Positions 34,886 through 45,146 are shown, numbered from the stretch's first letter. The stretch: 64,000 nt of DNA from Allorhizobium paknamense (GCF_030815125.1 NZ_JAUSWH010000013.1:1-64000), one strand, 5' to 3'. Notes: generated by a model not told the origin, from the letters alone. Translations and numbers: made by a program.

Positions 34886-37528
34886 ATGTCGGGTATGGTG
34901 CAAAAACAGGCTGCATATAGTAGGGGGCCGGCTGGCGACGACTTTGCGGATGATGATCCGCTGGCGGAGCTGGCTCGTCTCGTGGGCTATGAGGCGCCTG
35001 TCGTGCGCCATGGTGAGCTGAAGGAGGCCCGTCCGGCCTCCCCGGAGCCGCGCCATATTGAAACAGCCCCCATCGAAACCGTTGACCTGCAGGACGAGCT
35101 TCTGCAGGAGGTGGATGATTTTCAACTTCCGTCCGAGCCGCATTCAGGTGGTACGGCCCACGCCGCGCCCACCTATACGGCGGAGGTCTATTCACCGGCC
35201 TATGAGCCTGTGTCCTTTGGGGGCGGCCAGCCTGCCTATGGCGATGAGCCGCAGGGCCATGGCCATTTCGGTGCTGATCACAGCGACGCAGGCGGCCTTG
35301 CCAGTGAGCTGGAATGGTCCGTCGGCGATGTGGCGCCCGAGCCGCAGGCGCAGGCCCGCAGCGGCGGCGCCGATCCCGCCGATGGTTACGGCCGCTATCG
35401 CCTGCCGCTTGCGAATTTCAATTCCGTCCGCTCCACCGCCGCGCCTCAGCCGCGGGAAGAGCCGCGTTTCGAACCCGCACCGGCTGCTCAGCCTGAACCT
35501 CATGCGCCAGTTCATCATGCTTATGCGCCAGAGCCGGAATTCGTGCCGGAGCCTGCCGCTGAGCCGGAACAGGATTTTGATTTTGGCTTCTCTCCGCAGG
35601 ATCATCATGCTGCGGAAGCTGCCGCTCCGATCCATCTGGATACCGTTCCCGTTCGTGAGACCTCGGCGCTGGTCTATCCGGAGGCGCCGGTTGCGCCTGT
35701 CCGGCGTGAAGTGCCAAGCTTCTTCGAGGAGCTTGCCCGCTCTGAGGCTCCCGAGCCTGTCGCCAGATCGGTCACCATGCCGGCTGCTGCGCCCGCCTAT
35801 ACTGCCCCGCAGGCAGCATCGGCCCCTGCCGCGCAGGACGAAGATCTCGATCTGTTCGGCGATGGATTCGAGCTGGAACTGGATGACATCGAACTTGATT
35901 TGTCCGATCTGAATGTGAAGCCGGAAGCCGCTCCGCAGCCCGCACCGGCTGAGCCTGCGCCTGCCGTTCACGCCGCTCCACAGCCGGTGACGCAAGCCGC
36001 GCCCGTTGCGGCCCATCATCCGGCACCGGCGGCACCCCATGCGGATCAGCATCTGCCGTTCGATGCAACGGAGATCGCCGATCAGGACGATCACCTGGAA
36101 ACGCTCGCCCATCTCGAAGTGCCGGAATTGCCGCCTGTCGAGGACGAAGTCGTGCCTGTGAATTTCAATCAGGAATTCGATTTCGATATCGATGCAGAAC
36201 TGGCCACACTTCTGGACCAGAAGGTGGAACAGGCTCCGCAGCGTTCTCAGCCGGCCCCGGCGGCCGTGCCGCCGCAGGCCGTGGCTGCCACGGCTGCTGC
36301 AGCCGGTGTTGCAGCGGCTGCGGTGCCGCCCATGGCGGCCCAGGTTCGCAACATGCCGAGCGAGGATTTCGACGTCTTTGAAAAGGCGCTGGAAGAAGAT
36401 TTCCGCCGCAGCCTGGATGGTCCGCACAGCTTTGGTGGCCGCCCGCAGGGTGCGGTTGCCGTGCCCGTCGAGGAGATGAAGGCGGACGACGAAGATTATG
36501 AGGACGACCAGCCGACGTCGCGTCGCTGGATGGTGGCTGCTGCCGCCGCCGTTCTGGTGGTGGTTGGTGCCGGTGGTGTGCTGGCCTGGAAATATGGTGG
36601 TGCCGGTGAGGGGCTTGGTGGCGGGGAGCCGAAGATCGTGATGGCCGACAAGGCTCCGGTCAAGGTCGTTCCGCAGGATCCGGGCGGCAAGTCCGTGCCC
36701 AATCAGGACAAGGCGGTTTATGACCGTGTGGCCGGCGCTGCCTCCGACCAGCCGAAGCAGAAGAGCCTGATCTCCTCCGACGAGGAGCCGATGGATGTGG
36801 CGCAGCGCACGCTGGAGCCCGATAATCTGCCGATGGAAAATGAGGCGGAAGCCGATGCGAATGCGGCGGACAATCCGCCTGCCGGTGCCGGAAATCCGCA
36901 GCAGACGGCGAATGCGCAAAGCGGCCAGCCGGGCGACAATGCCCAGTCCAATCCCGGCCTGCAGCCGCGCAAGGTCAAGACGATGATCGTCCGTCCGGAC
37001 GGCTCGCTGGTGGCTCAGGATAGCGATGCTCCGGCAACGGCCAACACGACACAGGCTTCGGTGCAGCAACCCGCTGCCCAGCCGCCGCAGCCCGCTTTGT
37101 CCGCGCCCTCGGCGCAGCAGCCGGCTCCGGTGAACCAGCCGGTCCCGACCCCGCGTCCGACGGTGCAGACTGCCGCCGCAAAGCCTGCCGCGCAACCGGC
37201 GCCCGCCGCTGCAAAACCTGCGGCACCCGCACCGGCTACGGCGCAGCCTCAAGCTGCGGCCACGCAGACCGCATCGGCCTCCGCAGGCGGCTATGTGGTG
37301 CAGATCTCCTCGCTGCCGACGGAAGCGGACGCCCGCAAGAGCTATCAGAACCTCTCCGCCAAATATGGTTCGATCATTGGCGGCAAGGGTGTGGATATCA
37401 AGGCGGCGGACATTCCCGGCAAGGGCACCTATTACCGCGTTCGCATTCCAGCCGGTGGCAAGGATGCCGCCGTGTCGATGTGCGAACGCTACCGCGCCGC
37501 GGGCGGAACCTGCATGGTCACCCGCTGA
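34886..37528 (+). CDS. Large SPOR-domain membrane protein
   Basis: 880 residues. About 545 residues of acidic, Pro/Ala/Glu-rich low-complexity sequence come first, presumably cytoplasmic. One membrane helix follows at about 546-568 (WMVAAAAAVLVVVGAGGVLA), then a Pro/Ala/Gln-rich periplasmic linker and a SPOR domain at about 802-880 (GGYVVQISSLPTEADARKSY to GGTCMVTR). SPOR domains bind glycan strands stripped of peptide at the division septum, so the protein is probably a division or polar-growth factor. argS upstream and nagZ downstream are conserved neighbours. The long cytoplasmic part is far larger than in FtsN. A complex terminator follows. Confidence 0.88.
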   Translation: MSGMVQKQAAYSRGPAGDDFADDDPLAELARLVGYEAPVVRHGELKEARPASPEPRHIETAPIETVDLQDELLQEVDDFQLPSEPHSGGTAHAAPTYTAEVYSPAYEPVSFGGGQPAYGDEPQGHGHFGADHSDAGGLASELEWSVGDVAPEPQAQARSGGADPADGYGRYRLPLANFNSVRSTAAPQPREEPRFEPAPAAQPEPHAPVHHAYAPEPEFVPEPAAEPEQDFDFGFSPQDHHAAEAAAPIHLDTVPVRETSALVYPEAPVAPVRREVPSFFEELARSEAPEPVARSVTMPAAAPAYTAPQAASAPAAQDEDLDLFGDGFELELDDIELDLSDLNVKPEAAPQPAPAEPAPAVHAAPQPVTQAAPVAAHHPAPAAPHADQHLPFDATEIADQDDHLETLAHLEVPELPPVEDEVVPVNFNQEFDFDIDAELATLLDQKVEQAPQRSQPAPAAVPPQAVAATAAAAGVAAAAVPPMAAQVRNMPSEDFDVFEKALEEDFRRSLDGPHSFGGRPQGAVAVPVEEMKADDEDYEDDQPTSRRWMVAAAAAVLVVVGAGGVLAWKYGGAGEGLGGGEPKIVMADKAPVKVVPQDPGGKSVPNQDKAVYDRVAGAASDQPKQKSLISSDEEPMDVAQRTLEPDNLPMENEAEADANAADNPPAGAGNPQQTANAQSGQPGDNAQSNPGLQPRKVKTMIVRPDGSLVAQDSDAPATANTTQASVQQPAAQPPQPALSAPSAQQPAPVNQPVPTPRPTVQTAAAKPAAQPAPAAAKPAAPAPATAQPQAAATQTASASAGGYVVQISSLPTEADARKSYQNLSAKYGSIIGGKGVDIKAADIPGKGTYYRVRIPAGGKDAAVSMCERYRAAGGTCMVTR

Positions 37529-37540
37529 CGATAAAAACGG

Positions 37541-37600
37541 AAAAAGCCCCCGAGGTTGGAGGTCCAACTTTCGGGGGTCAGTTCACGTCCGGGGCTTTTT
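37541..37600 (+). terminator. Terminator with a competing inner hairpin after the SPOR gene
   Basis: The outer stem AAAAAGCCCC/GGGGCTTTTT (37541-37550 with 37591-37600) ends in a T run. The same C run can instead pair with GGGGG at 37573-37577 in an inner hairpin (CCCCCGAGGTTGGA.../...TCCAACTTTCGGGGG). The two structures exclude each other. Confidence 0.7.
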
Positions 37601-37658
37601 CTGTGCATGATAGCTGCCTGCCTCTCGGTTTTTGCCGCATCTGCGCTATTGTCACGGC

Positions 37659-38675
37659 ATGACCCAAGCAAAAGCCATGATTTTGGGCTGTTCCGGCCCT
37701 GTCCTTACCCAGGATGAGATCGCTTTTTTTCGCGATCATCAGCCTTGGGGCTTTATTGTTTTTGGCCGCAACTGTGTGGACGGCGCGCAGATTGCCGATC
37801 TGGTTGCGGGGCTACGCGATACCGTTGGTGGACGCAATGCGCCGGTGCTGATCGATCAGGAGGGCGGACGGGTGCAGCGTATCCGCGAGCCGATGAGTCC
37901 GCGTTATCCTTCGGGGGCCGCCATTGGCGATCTTTACCGCCGCGACCGGCAGAAGGGCCAGCGGGCGGCCTGGATCATGTCTCGCCTGCACGCCTTCGAC
38001 CTGTCGCGCTATGGTATCAATGTCGATTGCCTGCCGGTGCTGGACGTGCCGGTGGAGGGGGCCAGCAATGTCATTGGTGACCGGGCCTACGGCACCGATC
38101 CGCTGATGGTGGCGGACCTTGGCGAGGCGGCGGCGGCGGGTTTGATCGCTGGCGGTGTGCTGCCTGTGGTCAAGCATATCCCCGGCCACGGGCGCGGCAT
38201 GGCGGATTCGCATCATGAGCTGCCCGTGGTTTCGGCCTCGCGCGAGGAGTTGCATGCCCATGATCTGCCGCCCTTCAAGCGCATGCGGCATGCCTTGATG
38301 GCCATGACCGCCCATGTGGTTTACACCGCCTATGATCCGGACCACACGGCATCGACGTCGAAAAAGGTGGTTGAGGAGCTGATCCGCAACGAGATCGGTT
38401 TCGGCGGCTTGCTGATGAATGACGATATCTCGATGAATGCGTTGAAAGGCACGATTGCCGAACGTGCCCGCGCGGTGATTGCGGCGGGCAATGACGTGCT
38501 GCTGCATTGTCACGGTATCATGGAGGAGATGGCGCAAGTCGCGGCAGAAGCGCCGGAGCTTGATGGCAAATCTCTGGAGCGTGCCAAGGCCGTTGAAGCT
38601 GCATTTGGCAAGGTCGATGGCGAGAATGAACAGGCACTGCGCGAGGAATTCGCGGGTCTGATGGCGTCTGCCTGA
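37659..38675 (+). CDS. nagZ: Beta-N-acetylhexosaminidase
   Basis: 338 residues of glycoside hydrolase family 3. It removes GlcNAc from anhydro-muropeptides in the cytoplasm during peptidoglycan recycling. Signatures are LIDQEGGRVQRI, the flexible catalytic-loop motif VKHIPGHGRGMADSHHELP with the His/Asp acid-base pair, and GLLMNDDISMNAL with the nucleophile Asp. ATG at 37659 begins the domain. Its TGA overlaps the scpA start by one base, so it is coupled to scpA-scpB. Confidence 0.93.
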   Translation: MTQAKAMILGCSGPVLTQDEIAFFRDHQPWGFIVFGRNCVDGAQIADLVAGLRDTVGGRNAPVLIDQEGGRVQRIREPMSPRYPSGAAIGDLYRRDRQKGQRAAWIMSRLHAFDLSRYGINVDCLPVLDVPVEGASNVIGDRAYGTDPLMVADLGEAAAAGLIAGGVLPVVKHIPGHGRGMADSHHELPVVSASREELHAHDLPPFKRMRHALMAMTAHVVYTAYDPDHTASTSKKVVEELIRNEIGFGGLLMNDDISMNALKGTIAERARAVIAAGNDVLLHCHGIMEEMAQVAAEAPELDGKSLERAKAVEAAFGKVDGENEQALREEFAGLMASA

Positions 38676-39535
38676 TGGTGATGCCCGGTGCACCTTCAGC
38701 CCCCAATCCGGCTGCGTCCTCAGCGACGCCGCTGGAAAAATTGTGGGAGGAAGGACCGGACAGGGCGAGCGGCGATCCGGCCCTGGTGATTGACGTTGCG
38801 GGCTTTGAGGGCCCGCTTGATCTGCTGCTGTTTCTGGCGCGCAACCAGAAGGTTGATCTGGCGCGTATTTCCGTGCTGGCGCTGGCCGAGCAATATCTGC
38901 ATTTCATTGAACAGGCCCGGCGCATTCGCATTGAGTTGGCGGCGGATTATCTGGTGATGGCGGCATGGCTTGCCTATCTGAAATCGCGCCTGCTCATCCC
39001 CCAGCCTGCCAAGGATAACGAGCCGAGCGGCGAAGAAATGGCCGCAGCCCTTGCCTTTCGCCTGAAGCGGCTGGAGGCGATGCGCGATGCCGCCGGCCGT
39101 CTGATCAACCGCAACCGGCTTGGCCGGGATGTGTTTGCGCGCGGCGCGCCGGAACATGTGCCGCACCACACCACCTCCGCCTATCAGGCCAGCCTTTACG
39201 ACCTGCTGTCGGCTTACGCCAATCTGCGCCAGCGCACCGCCTTTACCCAGGTGACGATCGAGCGGCGGCGGGTCTGGTCGCTGGTCGATGCCCGCACTCT
39301 GCTCAACCAGATGATCGGCGAGATCACGGACTGGACGGCGCTGGACAGCTATCTTCTGCAATATCTCACCGATCCCGCCGAGCGGATCACGGCCATCGCC
39401 AGCGCCTTTGCGGCCTCTCTGGAACTTGTGCGGGAGGGCAAGCTGCAAATTCGCCAGGAGGGTGCTTTTCAGCCCATTTACATGCGCGGCGGCCGGGCAG
39501 GCGAGGCCATGCCAGCGGAGCAAACGGACCCATGA
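38675..39535 (+). CDS. scpA: Segregation and condensation protein A (kleisin)
   Basis: 286 residues. The N-terminal part (FEGPLDLLLFLARNQKVDL) binds the Smc head, and the middle reads ALAEQYLHFIE and YLVMAAWLAYLKSRLLIP. ScpA bridges Smc heads and with ScpB forms the condensin that organises the chromosome. The start overlaps the nagZ stop and the stop overlaps the scpB start by four bases. All key regions are present. Confidence 0.93.
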   Translation: MVMPGAPSAPNPAASSATPLEKLWEEGPDRASGDPALVIDVAGFEGPLDLLLFLARNQKVDLARISVLALAEQYLHFIEQARRIRIELAADYLVMAAWLAYLKSRLLIPQPAKDNEPSGEEMAAALAFRLKRLEAMRDAAGRLINRNRLGRDVFARGAPEHVPHHTTSAYQASLYDLLSAYANLRQRTAFTQVTIERRRVWSLVDARTLLNQMIGEITDWTALDSYLLQYLTDPAERITAIASAFAASLELVREGKLQIRQEGAFQPIYMRGGRAGEAMPAEQTDP

Positions 39536-40245
39536 CGCCGCAGGAAGAATATCCGGAACTGTTCACCGCGGCCGAGGACCCGACGGCAGCGATCCGCCAC
39601 CGGGAAGCCCTGCGCATTGCCGAGGCGCTGGTCTTTGCCTCTTCGGAGCCGGTCTCCGAGGCGTTTCTGGCGGAGCGCCTGCCGAAAGAAACCGACGTTG
39701 CGGCCTTGATGCTTGAATTGCAGCAGGATTATGCGCCGCGTGGCGTCAATCTGGTGCGGGTGGAAAATCACTGGGCGTTCCGCACTGCCGCCGATCTTTC
39801 CTTCGCGATCCGCAAGGATGACACGGATGTGAAGAAGCTTTCACGCGCCGCGCTGGAGGTGCTGGCGATCATCGCCTATCATCAGCCGGTCACGCGCGCC
39901 GAAATCGAGGACATTCGCGGCGTCCAGACCTCGAAAGGCACGATCGACGTGCTGCTGGAGGCAGGCTGGGTGCGGTTCCGTGGCCGTCGCCGCACACCGG
40001 GCCGTCCGGTAACCTTCGGGACGACCCGCGATTTCCTCGATCATTTCGGGCTGGAGGAGCTGCGTGACCTGCCGGGGCTGGAGGAGTTGAAAGGGGCAGG
40101 CCTGCTCTCCGGTCGTATTCCGCCGAATTTCCATGTGCCGATGCCAACCGGCAGCGATGATCTGACCGAGGATGAAGATCCGATCACGGCGCTGGATATC
40201 GAGGAGCTGGGTTTGCTGGCTCCCCGGGATGATGATCCTGCTTGA
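39532..40245 (+). CDS. scpB: Segregation and condensation protein B
   Basis: 237 residues with two winged-helix domains. Signatures are RIAEALVFASSEPVSEAFLA, the RAALEVLAIIAYHQPVTRAEIE block and GRPVTFGTTRDFLDHFGL. ScpB dimers bind ScpA in the Smc complex. The four-base overlap with scpA indicates fixed stoichiometry. A tat operon follows 160 bases downstream in the same direction. Confidence 0.94.
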   Translation: MTPQEEYPELFTAAEDPTAAIRHREALRIAEALVFASSEPVSEAFLAERLPKETDVAALMLELQQDYAPRGVNLVRVENHWAFRTAADLSFAIRKDDTDVKKLSRAALEVLAIIAYHQPVTRAEIEDIRGVQTSKGTIDVLLEAGWVRFRGRRRTPGRPVTFGTTRDFLDHFGLEELRDLPGLEELKGAGLLSGRIPPNFHVPMPTGSDDLTEDEDPITALDIEELGLLAPRDDDPA

Positions 40246-40406
40246 AGTGGTGCGGCTGATACAAGGCTGGATTGGTCATGCCCACTCTTTTGCTGCCAAA
40301 CTTCTGGGGACAGCGGTGTTCGGGGTCATGCATTGGAAAATGCTGTTTGAAAAACCTCGGCAAACATCTTAAATCGTTGAGAGCGTGAAATTGAGGAGCT
40401 GGACCC

Positions 40407-40601
40407 ATGGGTTCTTTTAGTATGTGGCATTGGCTGATCGTTCTGGTGATCGTGCTGCTGTTGTTTGGCCGCGGCAAGATCCCGGAGCTGATGGGCGATG
40501 TCGCCAAGGGCATCAAGAGCTTCAAGAAGGGCATGTCCGATGACGACACGCCGGAGACGCCAGCCAAAACCGTCGATCACAAGGCCGACGAGACCAAGTA
40601 A
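40407..40601 (+). CDS. tatA: Sec-independent translocase TatA
   Basis: 64 residues. A short N-terminal membrane helix ([16 protein letters not shown]) is followed by an amphipathic helix with the conserved [17 protein letters not shown] hinge and a charged tail. TatA oligomers form the protein-conducting element for folded proteins. GAGGAG precedes the ATG. It is the first gene of tatABC. Confidence 0.95.
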   Translation: MGSFSMWHWLIVLVIVLLLFGRGKIPELMGDVAKGIKSFKKGMSDDDTPETPAKTVDHKADETK

Positions 40602-40724
40602 GGCGACGTTGAGAGCGGGCCGTGGGTTTCATGACCCGAGCCCGCGCCTGCGCAGGCATGCCTCATGCCTCCGGTCGGAGGAGGGGTTGCCGTTGGGATA
40701 TGAGGCCGCTTCGGGAGCCTGATT

Positions 40725-41525
40725 ATGCTGGATATTGGCTGGAGCGAACTGCTGGTCATCGCAGTGGTGCTGATCGTTGTCGTGGGTCCAAAGGACCTGC
40801 CGCCGATGTTGCGGGCCTTTGGCAAGATGACCACGCGCCTCAGGCGCACGGCTGGGGAGTTCCGCGCCCAGTTCGAGGAAGCCTTGCGGGAATCCGAGCT
40901 TGACGATGTTCATCGCACCATCAGCGATGCCCAGCGCTTCAATCCGGCCAATGCCTTGCGCGAGGCAATCAATCCGCTGCGCGAGATCGGCCAGGAATTG
41001 AAAGCCGATCTGGAGCGGTCCACCCAGGCCCCCAGCTTTCCAGTGGATGACGGCCACGAGCCGCCCTCTGCCCTTGCGCAGCCCATGACGGCGGACGATC
41101 TGCCGCCACTCGGCGCGCCGGCGGCAGGGGATCCGGTGGTCTCGTCAAAGCCTGCCGACCCGCAGGCGTCAGCCGCGAAACCGGCTGCTGTCACAGCCGT
41201 TGGAACGGCTGCCCCTGCTGCGGCCGAGGACGTCAAGGCCAAGCCTGCACGTGCCCGCAAGCCGAAACCCGCCGCCAGCGACGCCGTGTCACCCGTTGCT
41301 GTCGAAGAAAAGCCGTTGGCAAAGCGGCGTAAATCTGTAGCCGCCAAGCCTGCCTTGGTCGCGCCTGAACCTGTCGTCGAGGCTGCAAAGCCCCGCAAGC
41401 CGCGCGCTGCCAAGCCCAAAGCGGCCCTTGAGCCTGAAAAGACCGTTGTTGTCGAGGGTGAGGTCATCACCCCGAAAAAACGTGTTGCAAAGAAAAAGCC
41501 CCTGTCTGGTAAGGACACCGCATGA
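40725..41525 (+). CDS. tatB: Sec-independent translocase TatB
   Basis: 266 residues. The N-terminal helix and hinge (MLDIGWSELLVIAVVLIVV, then GPKDLPPMLRAFGK) are typical TatB. The amphipathic part runs to about 100. A long Ala/Pro/Lys-rich tail follows to the C-terminus, ending KKKPLSGKDTA; it is longer than in enteric TatB (about 170) but usual for rhizobia. TatB with TatC recognises twin-arginine signals. The stop overlaps the tatC start (ATGA). Confidence 0.94.
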   Translation: MLDIGWSELLVIAVVLIVVVGPKDLPPMLRAFGKMTTRLRRTAGEFRAQFEEALRESELDDVHRTISDAQRFNPANALREAINPLREIGQELKADLERSTQAPSFPVDDGHEPPSALAQPMTADDLPPLGAPAAGDPVVSSKPADPQASAAKPAAVTAVGTAAPAAAEDVKAKPARARKPKPAASDAVSPVAVEEKPLAKRRKSVAAKPALVAPEPVVEAAKPRKPRAAKPKAALEPEKTVVVEGEVITPKKRVAKKKPLSGKDTA

Positions 41526-42343
41526 GCGACGACATCGAGGACAAGCCGCAGCCCCTGGTGGAGCATCTGATGGAGCTGCGTACGCGGCTCATATGGTCGC
41601 TTCTGGCTTTTTTCATTGCCTTCATCGTCTGCTTCTTCTTTGCCAAGCATTTGTTCAACCTGCTGGTCATTCCCTATAAATGGGCGGTGATCTGGGCGCA
41701 TCTCGATGTGGCCAAGGCAGAATTGATCTACACGGCCCCTCAGGAATTCTTCTTCACGCAGGTGAAGGTGGCAATGTTCTCGGCCATGGTGCTCGCCTTT
41801 CCGGTAATTGCCGCCCAGCTCTACAAATTCGTGGCGCCGGGGCTCTACAAGAACGAGCGGCAGGCTTTCCTGCCCTTCCTCGTGGCTTCGCCGGTGCTGT
41901 TCCTGATGGGGGCGGCGCTTGTCTACTTCTTCTTCACGCCGATGGTGATGTGGTTCTTCCTGGCCATGCAACAGGCGCCGGGCGAGGGGGATGTGGCGAT
42001 TTCGCTGATGCCGAAGGTGTCGGAATATCTCAGCCTGATCATGTCGCTGGTCTTTGCCTTCGGGCTCGTCTTCCAGCTTCCGGTGGTGACGACGCTTCTT
42101 GCCCGCGTCGGCATTCTTGAGGCGAAGTGGCTGGCGGAAAAGCGCAAATATTTCATCGTCATCGCCTTCATCGTCGCCGCCGTGCTGACCCCGCCGGACC
42201 CGATGTCGCAGATCGGCCTTGCGCTGCCTACCATCATTCTCTACGAGGTCTCCATCTACGCGGCACGAATCGTGGAGCGCAACCGCGCCAAGGCTTCGAG
42301 TGCGGAAGAAGAGACGTCTACCGAGCTTTCCGAGCGTAGCTGA
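41522..42343 (+). CDS. tatC: Sec-independent translocase TatC
   Basis: 273 residues with six membrane helices. Signatures are QPLVEHLMELRTRLIWSL at the N-terminus, SYTxP-type text (TAPQEFFFTQVKVAMF) after helix 2, and FGLVFQLPVV. It is the signal-peptide receptor of the Tat system. The start overlaps tatB by four bases; serS follows after 93 bases. Confidence 0.96.
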   Translation: MSDDIEDKPQPLVEHLMELRTRLIWSLLAFFIAFIVCFFFAKHLFNLLVIPYKWAVIWAHLDVAKAELIYTAPQEFFFTQVKVAMFSAMVLAFPVIAAQLYKFVAPGLYKNERQAFLPFLVASPVLFLMGAALVYFFFTPMVMWFFLAMQQAPGEGDVAISLMPKVSEYLSLIMSLVFAFGLVFQLPVVTTLLARVGILEAKWLAEKRKYFIVIAFIVAAVLTPPDPMSQIGLALPTIILYEVSIYAARIVERNRAKASSAEEETSTELSERS

Positions 42344-42436
42344 TGCTAAACTGATTGATCATGAGGGCTGGCCGGGAAACTGGGCTGGCCCCTTTCTGTT
42401 AAAACGATCTGGCTGTTAAAACGATCTGGAACACCC

Positions 42437-43720
42437 ATGCTTGACATCAAATGGATCCGCGACAATCCCGAGGCTTTCGATCAGGCGCTGGCCAAGCGCG
42501 GCGCGGATGCGCTCTCCGCCAGCCTGATCGCGCTGGATGAACGCCGCCGCTCCGTGATCCAGTCCATGCAGGACATGCAGTCGCGCCGCAATGCCGCCTC
42601 CAAGGAGATCGGCGCGGCCATGGCCCAGAAAAACACCGAGCTTGCCGAAAAGCTGAAGGCCGAAATGGCCGTGCTGAAGGAAAGCCTGCCGGCGGCGGAA
42701 GAAGAACAGCGCAAGCTCACCGCCGAACTCAACGATGCCCTGTCGCGCATTCCGAATGTGCCGCTGGACGATGTGCCGGTGGGCAAGGACGAGCAGGACA
42801 ATGCCGTGGCCCGTGTCGTTGGCCAGAAGCCCGGCTGGAACCACGAGCCGAAGGAGCATTACGAAATCGGTGAAGCCCTGGGCTACATGGATTTCGAACG
42901 CGCCGCCAAGCTTTCCGGCGCAAGGTTTACGGTGCTGACAGGACCGCTGGCGCGGCTGGAGCGGGCGCTCGGCCAGTTCATGATCGACCTGCACACCGGC
43001 GAGCATGGCTATACGGAAGTGTCGTCGCCGCTGATGGTGCGCGACGATGCCATGTTCGGCACCGGTCAGCTGCCGAAATTCTCAGAAGACCTGTTCAAGA
43101 CCACCGATGGCCGCTGGCTCATTCCGACGGCGGAAGTCACGCTGACCAATCTCGTTTCCGGGGAAATTCTGGAGCAGGACAAGCTGCCGCTGCGCTTTAC
43201 CGCGCTTACCCCGTCCTTCCGGTCGGAAGCAGGCTCGGCAGGCCGCGATACGCGCGGCATGCTGCGCCAGCATCAGTTCTGGAAGTGTGAGCTGGTGTCG
43301 ATCACCGACGCCGAAAGCTCGATTGCCGAGCATGAGCGGATGACGGCTTGCGCCGAGGAGGTGCTGAAGCGTCTCGGCCTGCATTTCCGCACCATGACGC
43401 TTTGCACGGGCGATATGGGCTTTGGCGCGCGCAAGACCTATGACCTTGAAGTCTGGCTGCCGGGTCAAAAGACCTATCGCGAGATTTCGTCCTGCTCGGT
43501 CTGCGGCGATTTCCAGGCGCGACGCATGAATGCCCGCTACCGCAACAAGGACGGCAAGGGTACCAGCTTCGTTCATACGCTGAACGGTTCCGGCACGGCG
43601 GTCGGCCGCTGCCTGATCGCGGTTCTGGAAAACTATCTCAATGAAGACGGCTCCGTCACTATTCCCGACGTGCTCCTGCCCTATATGGGCGGCTTGAAGA
43701 GGATCGAGAAGGCAGCCTGA
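42437..43720 (+). CDS. serS: Seryl-tRNA synthetase
   Basis: 427 residues. The N-terminal long coiled coil (about 30-105) reaches the tRNA extra arm. The class II core has motif 2 as [18 protein letters not shown] and motif 3 as [19 protein letters not shown]. All catalytic features are present. It lies 93 bases after tatC and seven before surE, so it probably shares a transcript with surE-pcm. Confidence 0.97.
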   Translation: MLDIKWIRDNPEAFDQALAKRGADALSASLIALDERRRSVIQSMQDMQSRRNAASKEIGAAMAQKNTELAEKLKAEMAVLKESLPAAEEEQRKLTAELNDALSRIPNVPLDDVPVGKDEQDNAVARVVGQKPGWNHEPKEHYEIGEALGYMDFERAAKLSGARFTVLTGPLARLERALGQFMIDLHTGEHGYTEVSSPLMVRDDAMFGTGQLPKFSEDLFKTTDGRWLIPTAEVTLTNLVSGEILEQDKLPLRFTALTPSFRSEAGSAGRDTRGMLRQHQFWKCELVSITDAESSIAEHERMTACAEEVLKRLGLHFRTMTLCTGDMGFGARKTYDLEVWLPGQKTYREISSCSVCGDFQARRMNARYRNKDGKGTSFVHTLNGSGTAVGRCLIAVLENYLNEDGSVTIPDVLLPYMGGLKRIEKAA

Positions 43721-43727
43721 GGACGAG

Positions 43728-44489
43728 ATGCGCATTCTGCTGACCAATGACGATGGTATCCATGCCGAAGGCCTCGCCGTTTTGGAGCGGATTGCGCAGA
43801 CACTCTCCGATGATGTCTGGGTGGTGGCGCCCGAACATGACCAGAGCGGCCTTGCCCATTCCTTGACCCTGTCGGAGCCACTCAGGCTTCGGCAGATTTC
43901 GCAAAAGCGCTTTGCGCTGCGCGGGACGCCGACCGATTGCGTGATCATGGGCATTCGCAACATCCTGCCCGATAAGCCCGATCTCGTGCTCTCCGGTGTC
44001 AATGCCGGGGCCAATCTGGCCGATGACGTGACGTATTCCGGAACCGTGGCGGGCGCGATTGAAGGCACGGTGCATGGTGTGCGTTCCTTTGCGCTGAGCC
44101 AGGCCTATCATTACGAGGGTGAGCGCATCATTCCCTGGGAGGTGGCGGAAACGCTGGCGCCGGATCTGATCCGCAAGCTGATGGTGATGGATATGCCGCA
44201 GGGCAGTTTCCTCAATCTGAACTTCCCCGATTGCGCTCCTGCTGACGTGCGCGGCGTGGAGGTGACCGCGCAGGGCAAGCTGGAGTTTGGCCTGAGCGTG
44301 GAAGAGCGCAAGGATGCCCGGGGCTTTCCCTATTTCTGGCTGCGTTTCGGCGACCGCAGGGGCGCTTTTCATCCCGGCAGCGATATCCGCGCGGTGCGTG
44401 ACAAGCATGTGTCCGTGACGCCGTTGAAGCTTGATATGACCGATTACAGCCTGCAAACTGGGCTGAGAGCGATTTTGCAGCCGGAGTGA
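43728..44489 (+). CDS. surE: 5'/3'-nucleotidase SurE
   Basis: 253 residues. Metal ligands are in [16 protein letters not shown], and [20 protein letters not shown] holds the Ser and Asn of the active site. It is a stationary-phase survival nucleotidase acting on nucleoside monophosphates. It is followed three bases later by pcm and then nlpD, the same order as in enterobacteria. Confidence 0.96.
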   Translation: MRILLTNDDGIHAEGLAVLERIAQTLSDDVWVVAPEHDQSGLAHSLTLSEPLRLRQISQKRFALRGTPTDCVIMGIRNILPDKPDLVLSGVNAGANLADDVTYSGTVAGAIEGTVHGVRSFALSQAYHYEGERIIPWEVAETLAPDLIRKLMVMDMPQGSFLNLNFPDCAPADVRGVEVTAQGKLEFGLSVEERKDARGFPYFWLRFGDRRGAFHPGSDIRAVRDKHVSVTPLKLDMTDYSLQTGLRAILQPE

Positions 44490-44492
44490 GTC

Positions 44493-45146
44493 TTGAAGAC
44501 AGCCATGCTGGAACGGGAGGGCTTTGCCGCCTTGGTGCTCAGATTGCGCGCCGAGGGCATTTCCGACCTCGATCTTCTGACGGCTGTCGAGCAGACGCCG
44601 CGCTCTCGCTTCGTGGCGCCGCATCTGGCGGAACATGCCTATTCCAGCCGCACCATTCCCATTGAATGCGGCGCCTTCATGGAAGGCGCCGATCTTGCCG
44701 TGCGGCTGATCGAGCGGCTGCGGGTCAAGCCCGGCCACCGTGTGCTGGAAGTGGGCACCGGCAGCGGTTTCATGACCGCCGTGCTGGGGCGGCTTTCCGA
44801 GCGTGTCGTTTCCATAGAGCGCTATCGCACCCTCGTGACGGATGCGCAGGCGCGCCTCGACAGTTTCGGTTTGCGCAACGTGATTCTCCGTCATGGTGAT
44901 GGCGCGGGCGGTTTGCCGGGTGAGGGGACCTTCGATCGAATCATCGTGACCGCCGCTTTCCCGGCCATGCCGCGCGCCTTTACCGAGCAACTCGTGCATA
45001 ATGGCGTGCTGCTTGCCCCGATCATGATCGATGAAGATCGTTGCATTATGGTGCGCCTGACGCGCACCGGCAGCCGATTCGAGCGGGAAGATCTGTTCGA
45101 GGTGCCTTACCTGCCGCTGACGCCGCGGGTTGCAGCATTTTTATAG
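44493..45146 (+). CDS. pcm: Protein-L-isoaspartate O-methyltransferase
   Basis: 217 residues. Text RSRFVAPHLAEHAYSSRTIP matches the pcm N-terminal region (family RFVP...AY.D..LPI). SAM motif I is VLEVGTGSGFMTAVLGRL, and RIIVTAAFPAMP is the later conserved block. It methylates isoaspartyl residues in damaged proteins. TTG at 44493 has GGAG six bases before it; ATG at 44505 is the alternative. The position between surE and nlpD supports the call. Confidence 0.92.
   Translation: MKTAMLEREGFAALVLRLRAEGISDLDLLTAVEQTPRSRFVAPHLAEHAYSSRTIPIECGAFMEGADLAVRLIERLRVKPGHRVLEVGTGSGFMTAVLGRLSERVVSIERYRTLVTDAQARLDSFGLRNVILRHGDGAGGLPGEGTFDRIIVTAAFPAMPRAFTEQLVHNGVLLAPIMIDEDRCIMVRLTRTGSRFEREDLFEVPYLPLTPRVAAFL

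Noticed and set aside
35192..37567. Very long open frame (about 790 codons) on the reverse strand
   Set aside because: It is antisense to the SPOR gene. Its Arg/Gly/Leu-rich composition is the shadow of Ala/Pro codons in a GC-rich gene, and it has no family features.
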